From positions 868,001 to 932,000 of the forward strand of contig NZ_AP022605.1 in the NCBI RefSeq assembly GCF_010728155.1: a stretch of 64,000 bases of DNA, in the 5' to 3' direction. The notes below the pieces were generated by a model that saw only the letters and a list, made by a program, of their open reading frames with translations, was not told the origin of the DNA and did no database searches. The DNA is from Mycolicibacterium doricum. Lineage in GTDB: Bacteria; Actinomycetota; Actinomycetes; Mycobacteriales; Mycobacteriaceae. Of the stretch, positions 7,490 through 22,959 are shown piece after piece (position 1 is the stretch's first letter; every line of letters begins with the position of its first letter). The position numbers and the translations under genes were made by a program.

Positions 7490-7934
7490 ATGCGGATCAT
7501 CATCGTCGGCGGCGGGATACTCGGCACCGCTCACGCCATGGAAGCGATTCGACGAGGTCACCAGGTGATTCACCTCGCCGCGTACGCGGGTGGACCGGTG
7601 GATGTCGCGATCGACTTCACCGGTTGCGGCGGACGTGGTCGAGGCCGCGGTGGCACGTCTGGACATCGGGGGAGCGTTGGTGCTGGCCGGTTCGGTGATG
7701 CCCGGTCGTCCGGTGTCGTTCGACCCCGAGAGCCTGGTTCGCAACTGGTGGACGATCGGCGGCGGGCACAACTACGAGCCACGCCACCTCGAGCAGGTGG
7801 TCGCTTTCCTGCATCGCACCCGGGATGCATATCCGTGGGCCGCGGTGGTGTCGGACCCGGTCGGTCTCGACGACATCGATTCGGTGCCGGTCTCCGCGCC
7901 GCCCGGAACGCTTCGCGCCGCAGTGGCGCCCTGA
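7490..7934 (+). pseudogene. Deletion fusion: FAD oxidoreductase start joined to alcohol dehydrogenase end
   Basis: ATG 7490 begins MRIIIVGGGILGTAHAMEA, then IRRGHQVIHL: the dinucleotide-binding start of the phosphonate-associated FAD oxidoreductase (HpnW/TIGR03364 type). After about 29 codons the same frame turns into GGPVDVAIDFTG, part of the zinc alcohol dehydrogenase of the same pathway (HpnZ/TIGR03366 type). Near 7621 the frame shifts and continues ADVVEAAVARLDIGGALVLAG, SLVRNWWTIGGGHNYEP and a normal C-terminus ending at 7934. An internal deletion has removed most of the first gene and the first half of the second. Confidence 0.7.
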
Positions 7935-7943
7935 CCGAACGGC

Positions 7944-7979
7944 GCCCCGCTTCTCCGGCTTGCACCGAAGAAGCGGGGC
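7944..7979 (+). terminator. Stem-loop downstream of the dehydrogenase remnant
   Basis: GCCCCGCTTC (7944-7953) and GAAGCGGGGC (7970-7979) form a perfect 10-bp stem with a 16-base loop, ten bases after the stop at 7934. There is no T-run, as is common for mycobacterial terminators. Confidence 0.6.
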
Positions 7980-8702
7980 CGCTCCCCCTCGGATGGTGAG
8001 GCGAATGTCCCTTACCCGCCTCGTCACCTGGTGCCTGACGACGGAGCGCCGCCGTCAATGACCATGTCCCTGCCTGACCCTTCAGGCACGCAGCAAACTG
8101 TACCTGAGGGGATCCTTAGAGGCAATTGGTAATATCCATTGTTAACCTAGCGCCTCAGAATGACGTTGAGGCAAATATCTCGTCCCCCGCCGTTATTCGC
8201 TGCCACACCATTTCGGCGGGCCGAATGGGCCGCGTCGGCAAAACTCGGATCGACGTCGAACCGTTACCAGACGCGGTGTCGGACGTATTGGGACCGCTCC
8301 TATCATATTCGCCCTAGACATGTTTCCGGGCCGAAAACCGATGGTATACCTGCTCCTCTATCCCTCGACCAGGTTGCCGGTCTCGTTGCCGGAGCGCCAC
8401 GAGGCGCACCGCGCGGGATCACGTCGACACGTATGTCGAGCGGCGTGGCAACGATCAAGGGCTGGGGTGCGATGACTTGTTTTCGTGGTCCGGCTCATCT
8501 TTGCCGGTGTAAAGAGCACATCGCCCAGCGGTGGCTCCCGAATTGGGCGAAGTACGTGCTCGGAGGGCAGCTGCCACCATGTGGAGGGAGAGCCCGCAGC
8601 AAAATCCGGTAGTCCAAGCGAGGTCTGGCGGCGACGTCACGGCACGTGACCACCGGGTCGCCGGGGGGCCGACGGGACCGCTTTCGCCCAGCACAAAGAC
8701 TT
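7980..8702. other. Intergenic stretch, no supported gene
   Basis: No frame here has a recognisable product. A short hairpin GCCTGACCCTTCAGGC lies at 8072-8087. At 8127-8138, TGGTAATATCCA within CAATTGGT...CCATTG resembles a degenerate copy of the operator at 7398-7413. The segment is A+T-richer than most of the window, suggesting decayed or acquired DNA. Confidence 0.6.
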
Positions 8703-8737
8703 GGTGCAGTCGTTCGGCCGGACCGAACGACTGCACC
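8703..8737 (-). terminator. Terminator of accA3
   Basis: GGTGCAGTCGTTCGG (8703-8717) and its exact reverse complement (8723-8737) enclose a 5-base loop. The 15-bp perfect stem lies 20 bases past the accA3 stop; on the minus strand it is followed by AAGTCTTTGTG. Confidence 0.85.
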
Positions 8738-8756
8738 GGGGTGCGAGCCGGAGGGG

Positions 8757-11002
<2,246 letters not shown>

Positions 11003-11292
11003 ATGTGGAGCAATCCGACACAGGTTATCAGTGTTGCATCGATGATCTTTTTGGCGGCAAGCAGCGTTGCCGGACCCACCGCGGCGGGGCGCAGGAAGAG
11101 CCGACGATGCCCGACGTTGTCGACATGCACCTCGACGAGGCGCAGGAGGCTGTCGTCGAAGCCTCTGGTGACCCGGACTTGGTGCTGAATTCGTTGGATG
11201 TCAAGGGGCCGAGCCAAAAGCATCTGGTTCGGAAGTGGTGGAAGGTGTGCTGGCAGGCGCCCGAAGCGGGTGAGCCGTTGGCAGACGTTTAG
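11003..11292 (+). pseudogene. Small secreted PASTA-domain protein, frameshifted
   Basis: ATG 11003 is preceded by AAGGGGGA and reads MWSNPTQVISVASMIFLAA, then SSVAGPTAA: a signal peptide. Near 11080-11090 the frame moves, and the next frame reads EEPTMPDVVDMHLDEAQEAV, then a WKVCWQAPEAGEPLADV end. This matches the PASTA-like secreted proteins of mycobacteria (PDVVGM.L..AQ through VC.Q.P.AG). The single break sits at a GCGGCGGGGCG run. The gene is either newly inactivated or carries a sequencing slip. It lies between sufE-like and accA3 genes, both on the other strand. Confidence 0.5.
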
Positions 11293-11336
11293 TGGTACGG
11301 AGTGGGTGTAGTCAGGGCTGCCGAAGAGTGTTGGAG

Positions 11337-11746
11337 TTAAGCCCGCAGCCGGTTCTTGATCCGGGCAAGCATCGCCGACATCCCCCGCAGTCGCAGCGGG
11401 CTGATCAGCGCGGCCAACCCCAGTTCGAGGTAGAAGTCGTCGGGCACGCCGAGGATGTCGTCCGCCGGTTGCTCGTCGAGCCCAGTCGCCAGGATGGCCG
11501 CGAAGCCCCGGGTGGTCGGCGCTTCGGCCGGCGCGCTGAAGTACAGCCTTACCTGGTTGCGGTCGGCGGCGTCGACGTGCAGGAACAGCGGCGACTGGCA
11601 TTCGGGCACCGGTTCCATCGCCGCCTCTTCGAGCTCCGACGGCAGCGCGGGCAGGTCGTCGGCGAACTCCAGCAGCAGTCGGAGCCTGTCCTGACCCTGC
11701 ACGTCCCGGAACTCGGACACGACCTCGGCGAGGGCGGCCGGCATCG

Positions 11747-11750
<4 letters not shown>
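11337..11750 (-). CDS. SufE-like protein (Rv3284 type)
   Basis: The 137-residue product starts [18 protein letters not shown]. It has the SufE signatures [22 protein letters not shown] (with the sulfur-accepting Cys in the ECQS loop) and [13 protein letters not shown]. SufE proteins accept sulfur from a cysteine desulfurase or other donor and pass it on. Its ATG overlaps the sseA stop (ATGA, 11747-11750), so the two are translationally coupled; a sulfur-relay role with the rhodanese is likely (inference). Confidence 0.88.
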
Positions 11751-12643
<893 letters not shown>

Positions 12644-12685
12644 GCAAATGAGCCTACCGCCGGTCAGCGTGGCGCCGGGCCGCGG

Positions 12686-13318
12686 TCAGCGCGTCCACAA
12701 CTCGGGAACCGACAGGTCGACCCGCTCCAGCATGCGGCGTACCAGCGGAAGGCTCAGCCCAATCACGTTCGAAGGGTCGCCGTCGACCCCGTCGAGGAAC
12801 CAGCCACCGAGCCCGTCGAGCGTGAATGCGCCTGCCACGTCGAGCGGTTCGCCGCTGTCCAGGTAGGCGGTCAGATCGACCGGAGATGGGCAGCCGAAGC
12901 GGACCGTGGTGGCGGCCGCCTCGTGCTGGCGTCGCTCGGTGACACCGTCGCGGACCCGTATGACGCAGTGGCCGGTATAGAGCTCACCGCTGCGTCCTGC
13001 CATCAGTTGCCATTGCGCGCGCGCGGCCGCCGCCGTACCGGGTTTACCGGTCAGGCGGCCGTCCAGAAGGAGCATCGAGTCGCACCCGAGGACCACGCAG
13101 TCGGCCGCGACGTCGGCCGGAAGGGCGTCCACGACGCTGGCGGCCTTGGCCGCGGCCAGGGCGCACACCACCTGGTCCGGCGGCGCCGCCGCACCCAGGG
13201 CCGCGACGATCGCATCCTCGTCCACCCCGGACACGAGGACCAGTGGTTCGATCCCGGCCTGGCGCAACAGCTTCAGCCGGCCCGTCGACGCGGACCCGAG
13301 GACGACCCGGGTGGTCAA
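12686..13318 (-). CDS. Maf-family nucleotide pyrophosphatase
   Basis: The 210-residue product starts [20 protein letters not shown], the SxSPRR-like Maf motif (here SASTGR). It contains [19 protein letters not shown] and ends with the GLSLPLV motif. Maf proteins hydrolyse non-canonical or regular NTPs and are linked to septum formation. The gene sits 27 bases after accE5, in the same order as M. tuberculosis Rv3282. Confidence 0.9.
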   Translation of the reverse strand: MTTRVVLGSASTGRLKLLRQAGIEPLVLVSGVDEDAIVAALGAAAPPDQVVCALAAAKAASVVDALPADVAADCVVLGCDSMLLLDGRLTGKPGTAAAARAQWQLMAGRSGELYTGHCVIRVRDGVTERRQHEAAATTVRFGCPSPVDLTAYLDSGEPLDVAGAFTLDGLGGWFLDGVDGDPSNVIGLSLPLVRRMLERVDLSVPELWTR

Positions 13319-13345
13319 GTTCGACGTTCTTCGCGCAAGCGCTCA

Positions 13346-13624
13346 TCACCTCCGCATGTGGGTGCGCTCCAGCAGCGTCACCCGCTGCCAGCTGGTGACG
13401 TCGTAGCGCAGCTTGCCCACCGGATGGCCCCACGGGTTGAACTCCTGCGGTCCCGGCTCGACGTGCTCGCCGCCTGCGCTGGCGAGCACCACGGCCAGCG
13501 CGGCGATCTCCTCGTCGGTCGGCTGCCCCTTCACGATGTGGATGTGGGGGTCGGTGGCGGGGGGTAGGTCGATGGTCAGCTGGCGGTGATCGCTGACCTC
13601 GGTGATGTCGGTGTCCTGCGACAT
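13346..13624 (-). CDS. accE5: Acyl-CoA carboxylase epsilon subunit AccE5
   Basis: The 92-residue product has the actinobacterial AccE core [20 protein letters not shown] and ends [27 protein letters not shown]. The subunit bridges AccA3 and AccD5 in the acyl-CoA carboxylase and raises its activity. It follows accD5 by 34 bases on the same strand. Confidence 0.9.
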   Translation of the reverse strand: MSQDTDITEVSDHRQLTIDLPPATDPHIHIVKGQPTDEEIAALAVVLASAGGEHVEPGPQEFNPWGHPVGKLRYDVTSWQRVTLLERTHMRR

Positions 13625-13658
13625 GGCCGGCTCCTTAGCGGTCGATCACGGCGAGATC

Positions 13659-17081
<3,423 letters not shown>

Positions 17082-17126
17082 AGTTGACACCACCGCCGCG
17101 CACACGCCCCTGAGTACAGTGCTGCC

Positions 17127-17645
17127 GTGGGATATCCGGAAAACATGCTGGCCAGGGACGAACAGGTGGTCCTGCACCGGCATCCGCACTGGAAGCGGTT
17201 GATCGGCGCGGTGCTCGTGCTGCTCGGCACCAGCGCGGCCGCCGCCTTCGTGGCCGGGTACGTCAACACCCTCGCCTGGGACGCCTCCACCAAGAACGTC
17301 ATCTTCCTCGTCATCGGTGGCATCTGGCTGGTGCTCGTCGGCTGGCTGACGGTATGGCCGTTCCTCGCCTGGTGGACGACGCATTTCGTCATCACCGATC
17401 GGCGGGTGATGTTCCGGCATGGTTTGCTCACCCGCGCCGGCATCGACATCCCGCTGGCACGGATCAACAGCGTCGAGTTTCGGCACGGCCTCCTCGACCG
17501 GATTTGGCGCACCGGGACCCTGGTCATCGAGTCAGCGGCGCAGGGTCCACTGGAATTCCACGACATTCCCCGCGTGGAGCGCGTGCACTCACTGCTGTAT
17601 CACGAAGTCTTCGACACCCTGGGGTTCGACGAGTCACCGAGCTGA
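17127..17645 (+). CDS. PH-domain membrane protein (Rv3278c type)
   Basis: The 172-residue product begins MGYPENMLARDEQVVLHRHP, has two transmembrane helices (about residues 25-45 and 55-75) and then a bacterial PH-like domain: TDRRVMFRHGLLTRAGIDI, PLARINSVEFRHGLLDRI and GTLVIESAAQGPLEFHDI. Domain DUF304/bPH2 proteins of this kind are common membrane proteins of unknown role. It lies 45 bases after the sugar transferase and its end overlaps the convergent GtrA gene by 46 bases. Confidence 0.85.
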   Translation: MGYPENMLARDEQVVLHRHPHWKRLIGAVLVLLGTSAAAAFVAGYVNTLAWDASTKNVIFLVIGGIWLVLVGWLTVWPFLAWWTTHFVITDRRVMFRHGLLTRAGIDIPLARINSVEFRHGLLDRIWRTGTLVIESAAQGPLEFHDIPRVERVHSLLYHEVFDTLGFDESPS

Positions 17646-18277
17646 TCGAGCTCCGCGCGTCGGCGGGACCGCCGCAACGGTGTCACGGTGCCGTCGTTGT
17701 GTTGATCGGCGTGGTGCCCGGCGGCGTCCTCCATCGCCTCGGCAAAACCCCCGCTGGTCAAGGTGGATTCCAGCGCCTTGTCGGGGTTGCGGCCGAACTC
17801 CTCCGGGAACACCCAGCGCCGGAAGGCCCAGAACCGGAACGCCATCTGCAGCAGGTTGCCGAGAATGTAGGCGGAGACGAAGTCGGCGATGTTCTCCATC
17901 GTCAGCGATACCTCGGGCACACGAAGGCCCAGCACGTAGCTCGAGAAGTACAGCGGCAACATGCTGAGCAACACGCCGACACCGCTGAACCCGAAGAACA
18001 ACAGCGCCTCGTGATGTCGCTCACGTCCACCGCGATCACGGAAGCTCCACTCCCGGTTGAGGATGTAAGACGCGATCACCGCCACGATTCCGGCGATGAT
18101 CTTTGCCGTCACCGGCTTGGGCTCCAGAATCGTCAGCTTGAGGGTGAAGAAGATGACCGAGTCGATGACGAACGTGGTCGCGCCGACGATGGCGAACTTG
18201 ATGAGCTCATGATGCTGCTCTGCGTACGGCCGGATGGGCCGCGGCAGCCGCTTGATCGTCGCATCGGCGAAAGACAC
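17600..18277 (-). CDS. GtrA-family membrane protein (Rv3277 type)
   Basis: From GTG 18277 (VSFADATIKRLPRPIRPYAE) the product has 225 residues. Four hydrophobic segments are visible, among them LIKFAIVGATTFVIDSVIFF, AKIIAGIVAVIASYILNREW and FVSAYILGNLLQMAFRFWAF; RF(W)AFRRWVF is the family end motif. GtrA proteins are thought to flip or transfer lipid-linked sugars, which fits the glycan genes around it. The tail after residue about 165 is hydrophilic. The true start could lie further upstream, since that frame stays open. Confidence 0.85.
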   Translation of the reverse strand: MSFADATIKRLPRPIRPYAEQHHELIKFAIVGATTFVIDSVIFFTLKLTILEPKPVTAKIIAGIVAVIASYILNREWSFRDRGGRERHHEALLFFGFSGVGVLLSMLPLYFSSYVLGLRVPEVSLTMENIADFVSAYILGNLLQMAFRFWAFRRWVFPEEFGRNPDKALESTLTSGGFAEAMEDAAGHHADQHNDGTVTPLRRSRRRAELDQLGDSSNPRVSKTS

Positions 18278-18382
18278 AAGGAAGAAGTCTACGGAACCGA
18301 AGGGGCCCCTGTCGTATCGCAGCCGTATCGCGGCGTCATTCCTGGTCAATCTGCCGGACCGGGCCATGACACGATAGGCGGC

Positions 18383-19600
18383 GTGCCGAGTACTACTTCT
18401 TCTCCACCGGTGGTGGCCATGATCGGCGGAGGCCAGCTCGCCCGGATGACCCATCAGGCGGCGATCGCGCTCGGCCAGAGCCTGCGCGTGCTCGCCACCG
18501 GTCCACAGGAGCCGGCCGCCCAGGTGACGCCCGACGTGGTAATCGGATCGCACACCGACCTGGATGCGCTGCGGCGCGCGGCGGCCGGCGCAACGGTGCT
18601 GACCTTCGACCACGAACACGTCCCCACCGAGGCGCTCGAGACTCTGGTTGCCGAGGGCGTGAACGTGGCGCCGCCGCCCGCTGCGTTGGTGCACGCCCAG
18701 GACAAGCTGGTGATGCGCAGGCGACTCGAGGCGATGGGAGCGCCGATCCCGCGTTACACCGCCGTCGACACCGTCGACGACGTCGCGGCCTTCTCCGCAG
18801 AGGTCGGCGGCCCGGTCGTGCTGAAGACGATCCGCGGCGGGTACGACGGCCGTGGCGTGGCGCTCGCCGCCGACGTCGACGAGGCGCGCGACGTCGCCGC
18901 CCGCTACCTCGCCGACGGCGTGCCGATCATCGCCGAAGAACGTGTCGACATGCGACGCGAGCTGGCGGCCCTGGTGGCCAGGTCGCCGTTCGGCCAAGGC
19001 GCGGCGTGGCCGGTGGTCGAGACGGTCCAGCGTGACGGTATCTGCGTGGTGGTGCTGGCGCCTGCGCCGGAGCTGTTCGACGAGCTCGGCTCGAGCGCCC
19101 AACAGCTGGCACTGAAGCTGGCCGCCGAACTCGGAGTGGTCGGGGTCCTCGCCGTCGAACTCTTCGAGACGACCGACGGCCGGTTGCTGGTGAACGAACT
19201 CGCGATGCGCCCGCACAACTCCGGGCACTGGAGCATGGACGGCGCGGTCACCAGTCAGTTCGAACAGCACGTCCGCGCGGTACTGGACTATCCCCTCGGG
19301 GACACCGCGTTGCTCGCTCCCGCCACCGTCATGGCCAATGTCATCGGCGCACCTCACAGTCCCGCGATGTCGATGGACGAACGCGTGCACCACCTGTTTG
19401 CCCGGATGCCCGACGCCAAGGTGCACCTGTACGGCAAGGGAGAGCGGCCGGGCCGCAAGATCGGCCACGTCAACCTCACCGGTGACCATCCGGGCGTGCT
19501 GCGCGAGCGGGCCGAGCGGGCAGCGCACTGGCTGTCCCACGCGGAGTGGACCGACGGATGGGATCCGCACGCCGTCGTCAGGGAAGGAATCTCGGGGTGA
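18383..19600 (+). CDS. purK: 5-(carboxyamino)imidazole ribonucleotide synthase PurK
   Basis: From GTG 18383 the product has 405 residues: [20 protein letters not shown] at the N-terminus, [13 protein letters not shown], the ATP-grasp lid [14 protein letters not shown] and [20 protein letters not shown] near the end. PurK uses ATP and bicarbonate to carboxylate AIR on nitrogen in purine synthesis. Its stop overlaps the purE start by four bases (GTGA), so the two enzymes of consecutive steps are coupled. Confidence 0.95.
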   Translation: MPSTTSSPPVVAMIGGGQLARMTHQAAIALGQSLRVLATGPQEPAAQVTPDVVIGSHTDLDALRRAAAGATVLTFDHEHVPTEALETLVAEGVNVAPPPAALVHAQDKLVMRRRLEAMGAPIPRYTAVDTVDDVAAFSAEVGGPVVLKTIRGGYDGRGVALAADVDEARDVAARYLADGVPIIAEERVDMRRELAALVARSPFGQGAAWPVVETVQRDGICVVVLAPAPELFDELGSSAQQLALKLAAELGVVGVLAVELFETTDGRLLVNELAMRPHNSGHWSMDGAVTSQFEQHVRAVLDYPLGDTALLAPATVMANVIGAPHSPAMSMDERVHHLFARMPDAKVHLYGKGERPGRKIGHVNLTGDHPGVLRERAERAAHWLSHAEWTDGWDPHAVVREGISG

Positions 19601-20118
19601 ACGCACCAGCCCCCCGCGTGGGGGTCATCATGGGCAGCGACAGCGACTGGTCGGTGATGGCCGACGCCGCCGAAGCGCTCGCAGAATTCGAGGTGGCCTT
19701 CGAGGTCGGTGTGGTCTCCGCGCACCGAACCCCCGGTCGCATGCTGGACTACGCGAGCACGGCCGCCGACCGTGGAATCGAGGTCGTCATCGCCGGTGCC
19801 GGCGGGGCGGCGCATCTGCCGGGGATGGTCGCCTCGGCGACACCGTTGCCGGTGATCGGCGTGCCGGTGCCCCTGGCCCGGCTGGACGGGCTGGATTCGC
19901 TGCTGTCGATCGTGCAGATGCCTGCCGGTGTACCGGTGGCCACGGTGTCGATCGGCGGTGCCCGCAACGCCGGACTGTTGGCCGTGCGGATCCTCGCAGC
20001 AGCCGATTCAGCACTCCGTGCCCGCATGGTCGGCTTCCAGGCCGACCTCGAACAGATGGTGCTCGAGAAGGATAAAGCGCTGCGGAGTCGGCTACTCGGT
20101 GAGGATGAGCGCAGGTAG
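19597..20118 (+). CDS. purE: N5-CAIR mutase PurE
   Basis: The 173-residue product starts [20 protein letters not shown]. Catalytic motifs GSDSDW, SAHRTP and the glycine-rich [13 protein letters not shown] are all present. PurE converts N5-CAIR from PurK into CAIR. GTG 19597 overlaps the purK stop; a longer frame from 19546 is possible but lacks a ribosome site. Confidence 0.95.
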   Translation: MNAPAPRVGVIMGSDSDWSVMADAAEALAEFEVAFEVGVVSAHRTPGRMLDYASTAADRGIEVVIAGAGGAAHLPGMVASATPLPVIGVPVPLARLDGLDSLLSIVQMPAGVPVATVSIGGARNAGLLAVRILAAADSALRARMVGFQADLEQMVLEKDKALRSRLLGEDERR

Positions 20119-20148
20119 AGTTACCCGCGAGTAGCAAGGAGGGTCACG

Positions 20149-21315
20149 ATGGCTGGTTGGACCGGTAATCCGTCGTTCGATGTGTTTCAGTTGCCCGAGG
20201 AGCACCAGGAGTTGCGGGCGGCGATCCGCGCACTCGCGGAGAAGGAGATCGCTCCGTACGCGGCGGACGTCGACGAGCAGATGCGGTTCCCGCAGGAGGC
20301 GCTCGACGCGCTCAACGCCTCGGGCTTCAACGCGGTGCACGTGCCCGAGGAGTACGGCGGGCAAGGCGCCGATTCGGTGGCGGCCTGCATCGTCATCGAG
20401 GAGGTCGCGCGGGTGGACGCGTCGGCCTCGCTGATCCCCGCGGTCAACAAGCTCGGCACCATGGGCCTGATCCTGCGCGGCTCCGAGGAACTCAAGACCA
20501 AGGTGCTGCCCGACCTCGTCGACGGCCAACTGGCCTCCTACGCGCTGTCGGAGCGTGAGGCGGGAAGCGATGCCGCGTCGATGCGTACCCGCGCCAAGGC
20601 CGACGGCGACGACTGGATCCTCAACGGCGCCAAGGCGTGGATCACCAACGGCGGCAAGTCGTCCTGGTACACCGTGATGGCGGTGACCGATCCCGACAAG
20701 GGCGCCAACGGCATCTCGGCGTTCATGGTGCACATCGACGACGAGGGCTTCACGGTGGGACCGAAGGAACGCAAGCTCGGCATCAAGGGTTCGCCGACCA
20801 CCGAGTTGTACTTCGAGAACTGCCGCATCCCGGGTGACCGGATGGTCGGGGAGTCCGGCACCGGATTCAAGACCGCGCTGGCGACGCTCGACCACACCCG
20901 GCCGACCATTGGTGCGCAAGCCGTCGGCATCGCCCAGGGTGCGGTGGACGCGGCGATCGCCTACACCAAGGACCGCAAGCAGTTCGGCACGTCGATCAGC
21001 GACTTCCAGGGTGTGCAGTTCATGCTCGCCGACATGGCGATGAAGGTGGAGGCCGCCCGGCTGATGGTGTACTCGGCCGCGGCGCGGGCCGAACGCGGCG
21101 AGGGCAATCTCGGGTTCATCTCCGCCGCCTCGAAGTGCTTTGCCTCCGACGTGGCGATGGAGGTCACCACCGACGCGGTGCAGTTGTTCGGCGGAGCCGG
21201 TTACACCGCTGACTTCCCCGTCGAGCGATTCATGCGTGACGCCAAGATCACCCAGATCTACGAGGGCACCAATCAGATTCAGCGCGTGGTGATGTCACGC
21301 GCACTGCTGCGCTGA
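20149..21315 (+). CDS. fadE25: Acyl-CoA dehydrogenase FadE25
   Basis: The 388-residue enzyme has N-terminal PEEHQELRAAIRALAEKEIA, the substrate/FAD region YALSEREAGSDAASM and AWITNGGKSSWY, and the catalytic Glu in QIYEGTNQIQRVVMSRALLR. It belongs to the short-chain/butyryl-CoA dehydrogenase branch and oxidises acyl-CoA to enoyl-CoA with FAD. AAGGAGGG lies about five bases ahead of ATG 20149. It follows purE by 30 bases as in M. tuberculosis. Confidence 0.93.
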   Translation: MAGWTGNPSFDVFQLPEEHQELRAAIRALAEKEIAPYAADVDEQMRFPQEALDALNASGFNAVHVPEEYGGQGADSVAACIVIEEVARVDASASLIPAVNKLGTMGLILRGSEELKTKVLPDLVDGQLASYALSEREAGSDAASMRTRAKADGDDWILNGAKAWITNGGKSSWYTVMAVTDPDKGANGISAFMVHIDDEGFTVGPKERKLGIKGSPTTELYFENCRIPGDRMVGESGTGFKTALATLDHTRPTIGAQAVGIAQGAVDAAIAYTKDRKQFGTSISDFQGVQFMLADMAMKVEAARLMVYSAAARAERGEGNLGFISAASKCFASDVAMEVTTDAVQLFGGAGYTADFPVERFMRDAKITQIYEGTNQIQRVVMSRALLR

Positions 21316-21346
21316 GGCACGGGTCGGTACAGCTAGGCTCCAGCCC

Positions 21347-22153
21347 ATGGCCATCGAGTCGCTCCGCCCGCCGCTCGACGCGGCAATGCTGCGCCAGCGA
21401 CTCCCCGCCGGATGGCGGGATCTCGATGTCGTCGAGGAGACCGGCTCCACCAACGCCGATCTCCTGGCGTGCGCGGCAGCGGGAGAGGAGGTCGGGGGCA
21501 GGGTCCTGCTCACGGAGTATCAGAGCGCCGGTCGTGGCAGACATGGCCGGCAGTGGAGCGCTCCCCCGCGATCTCAGCTCACGATGTCGGTCGCCGTGGA
21601 TACCGGTGGCGTCCGGCCCGATGCCTGGGGTTGGTTGCCACTGCTGACCGGCGTGGCGGTGCGCGACGCCGTGGCTGAGGTGTCGGGCGTGGAGGCGGGA
21701 CTCAAGTGGCCGAACGACGTGCTCGTCGGCGAGAAGAAGTTGGCCGGGATCCTCGCCGAAGTGGCCGCCCCTCAGCCGGTGGTGATCCTGGGGATCGGGC
21801 TGAACGTCACGATGAGCGACGTCGAGGCGCCCAGCCCGAGCGCGACGTCGCTGTCGCTCCTCGGTGCCCGCCATCACGACCGCAATGATCTCGGCATAGC
21901 CGTCTTGCGTCATCTCGGCGAGCGGATCACCCGATGGCGCCGTGCTGAGGGCGCCGACGAGGCCCTCGACGCCGACTACCGACGCCGCAGCGTCACGCTG
22001 GGTCAGGAGGTCACCGCCACGCTGCCCGGCGACCGACGCCTGCGGGGAACGGCGAGCGACATCGACCATCTCGGCAGGCTGACCATCGTCAGTGGCGGCG
22101 ACTGCGTGACGGTCGCGGCCGGTGACGTCGCACACCTGCGTCCGCGGTGTTGA
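21347..22153 (+). CDS. birA: Biotin-[acetyl-CoA-carboxylase] ligase BirA
   Basis: The 268-residue product shows the ligase motifs ETGSTNADLLACAAAGEE, GRGRHGRQWSAPPRSQLTMS, LKWPNDVLVGEKKLAGILAE and the C-terminal SH3-like cap. There is no N-terminal DNA-binding domain, so it is a class I enzyme without repressor function. It attaches biotin to AccA3. From memory birA sits beside accD5 in M. tuberculosis; here it lies downstream of fadE25. Confidence 0.92.
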   Translation: MAIESLRPPLDAAMLRQRLPAGWRDLDVVEETGSTNADLLACAAAGEEVGGRVLLTEYQSAGRGRHGRQWSAPPRSQLTMSVAVDTGGVRPDAWGWLPLLTGVAVRDAVAEVSGVEAGLKWPNDVLVGEKKLAGILAEVAAPQPVVILGIGLNVTMSDVEAPSPSATSLSLLGARHHDRNDLGIAVLRHLGERITRWRRAEGADEALDADYRRRSVTLGQEVTATLPGDRRLRGTASDIDHLGRLTIVSGGDCVTVAAGDVAHLRPRC

Positions 22154-22227
22154 CCGCGGCGAACGACTGTCAGGTTGTCCGGTCGGTGACCAAGGGAATG
22201 GTCTCGATCTGGATGACCCGTGGGCGT

Positions 22228-22959
22228 TCAACCGAGGTCGCGGGTGATCTTCTCCATCGCGCGGCGCCGCTCCAACGCGGCCGCATCCGGATGCGCGACC
22301 TGCACCAGGGATCCGCCGACGGTGTAGACCGCGAGTAGGCGCCCGACCACGTCGTCGGCCGTAGCCCAATCGGCGGTGGACAGTACCCGATCCCGCGCCC
22401 GGAGCCCGGCGGCGGTGGCGGCTCGGGCGGCGGCGGCCAGCACCTCGTCGACGGACCGTCCGTTGAGCGCCGGGCCCGGTGCGCGCTCGGGGACGATCTG
22501 GTCGCCGTGGACCCGCACCGCCGTCGCGTAGTCGGTGAGCCCGACCGGGAGATCGGCGACCGGCTTGCCGAACGGGTCCAACGACAACACGGCGATCTCA
22601 CCCGTACCCACCGCCGCGTCCGCCTGGTCGATGAGGTCCGCCGTGCACAGCGCGATGTCGGCGCCGTCCATGCTGGAGGCGCCGCCCACAAGGGCCTCGG
22701 CGCCGATCCACCAAAGGCCGAACAGCACCGCGGCGGTCTGCCAGTGTGCGGGCAACAGGATCGCCACCCTGGTCGCAGGCCCGGCGCCGAGTTCGTCGCG
22801 AAGGAGGTTGCCGGTCTTGGCCGCCCAGTTCGCCAGCGTCACGTTCGACACCTCGATACGTTCACCGGTTGCGTCGTCGTAATAGGTGACGCTCGGCCCG
22901 GCGGGATCGGAGTCCAACAACGGTGCCAGCAGTGCGGCGGTGACAGTCAGTTGACACAC
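22228..22959 (-). CDS. TIGR03089-family protein (Rv3268 type), adenylation-enzyme-like
   Basis: The 243-residue product (GTG 22959) has the start of an AMP-binding enzyme fold: VTYYDDATGERIEVSNVTLA, NWAAKTGNLLRDELGAGPAT and VAILLPAHWQTAAVLFGLWW. It lacks the ATP-binding signature and the C-terminal half, as all members of this actinobacterial family do. Function is unknown. Its start overlaps the LCP gene end by 13 bases, so the two are probably expressed together. Confidence 0.85.
   Translation of the reverse strand: MCQLTVTAALLAPLLDSDPAGPSVTYYDDATGERIEVSNVTLANWAAKTGNLLRDELGAGPATRVAILLPAHWQTAAVLFGLWWIGAEALVGGASSMDGADIALCTADLIDQADAAVGTGEIAVLSLDPFGKPVADLPVGLTDYATAVRVHGDQIVPERAPGPALNGRSVDEVLAAAARAATAAGLRARDRVLSTADWATADDVVGRLLAVYTVGGSLVQVAHPDAAALERRRAMEKITRDLG

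Noticed and set aside
8160..8612. A 150-codon plus-strand frame in the gap before accA3
   Set aside because: No ribosome site, no family similarity and odd composition; listed as gene-free DNA.
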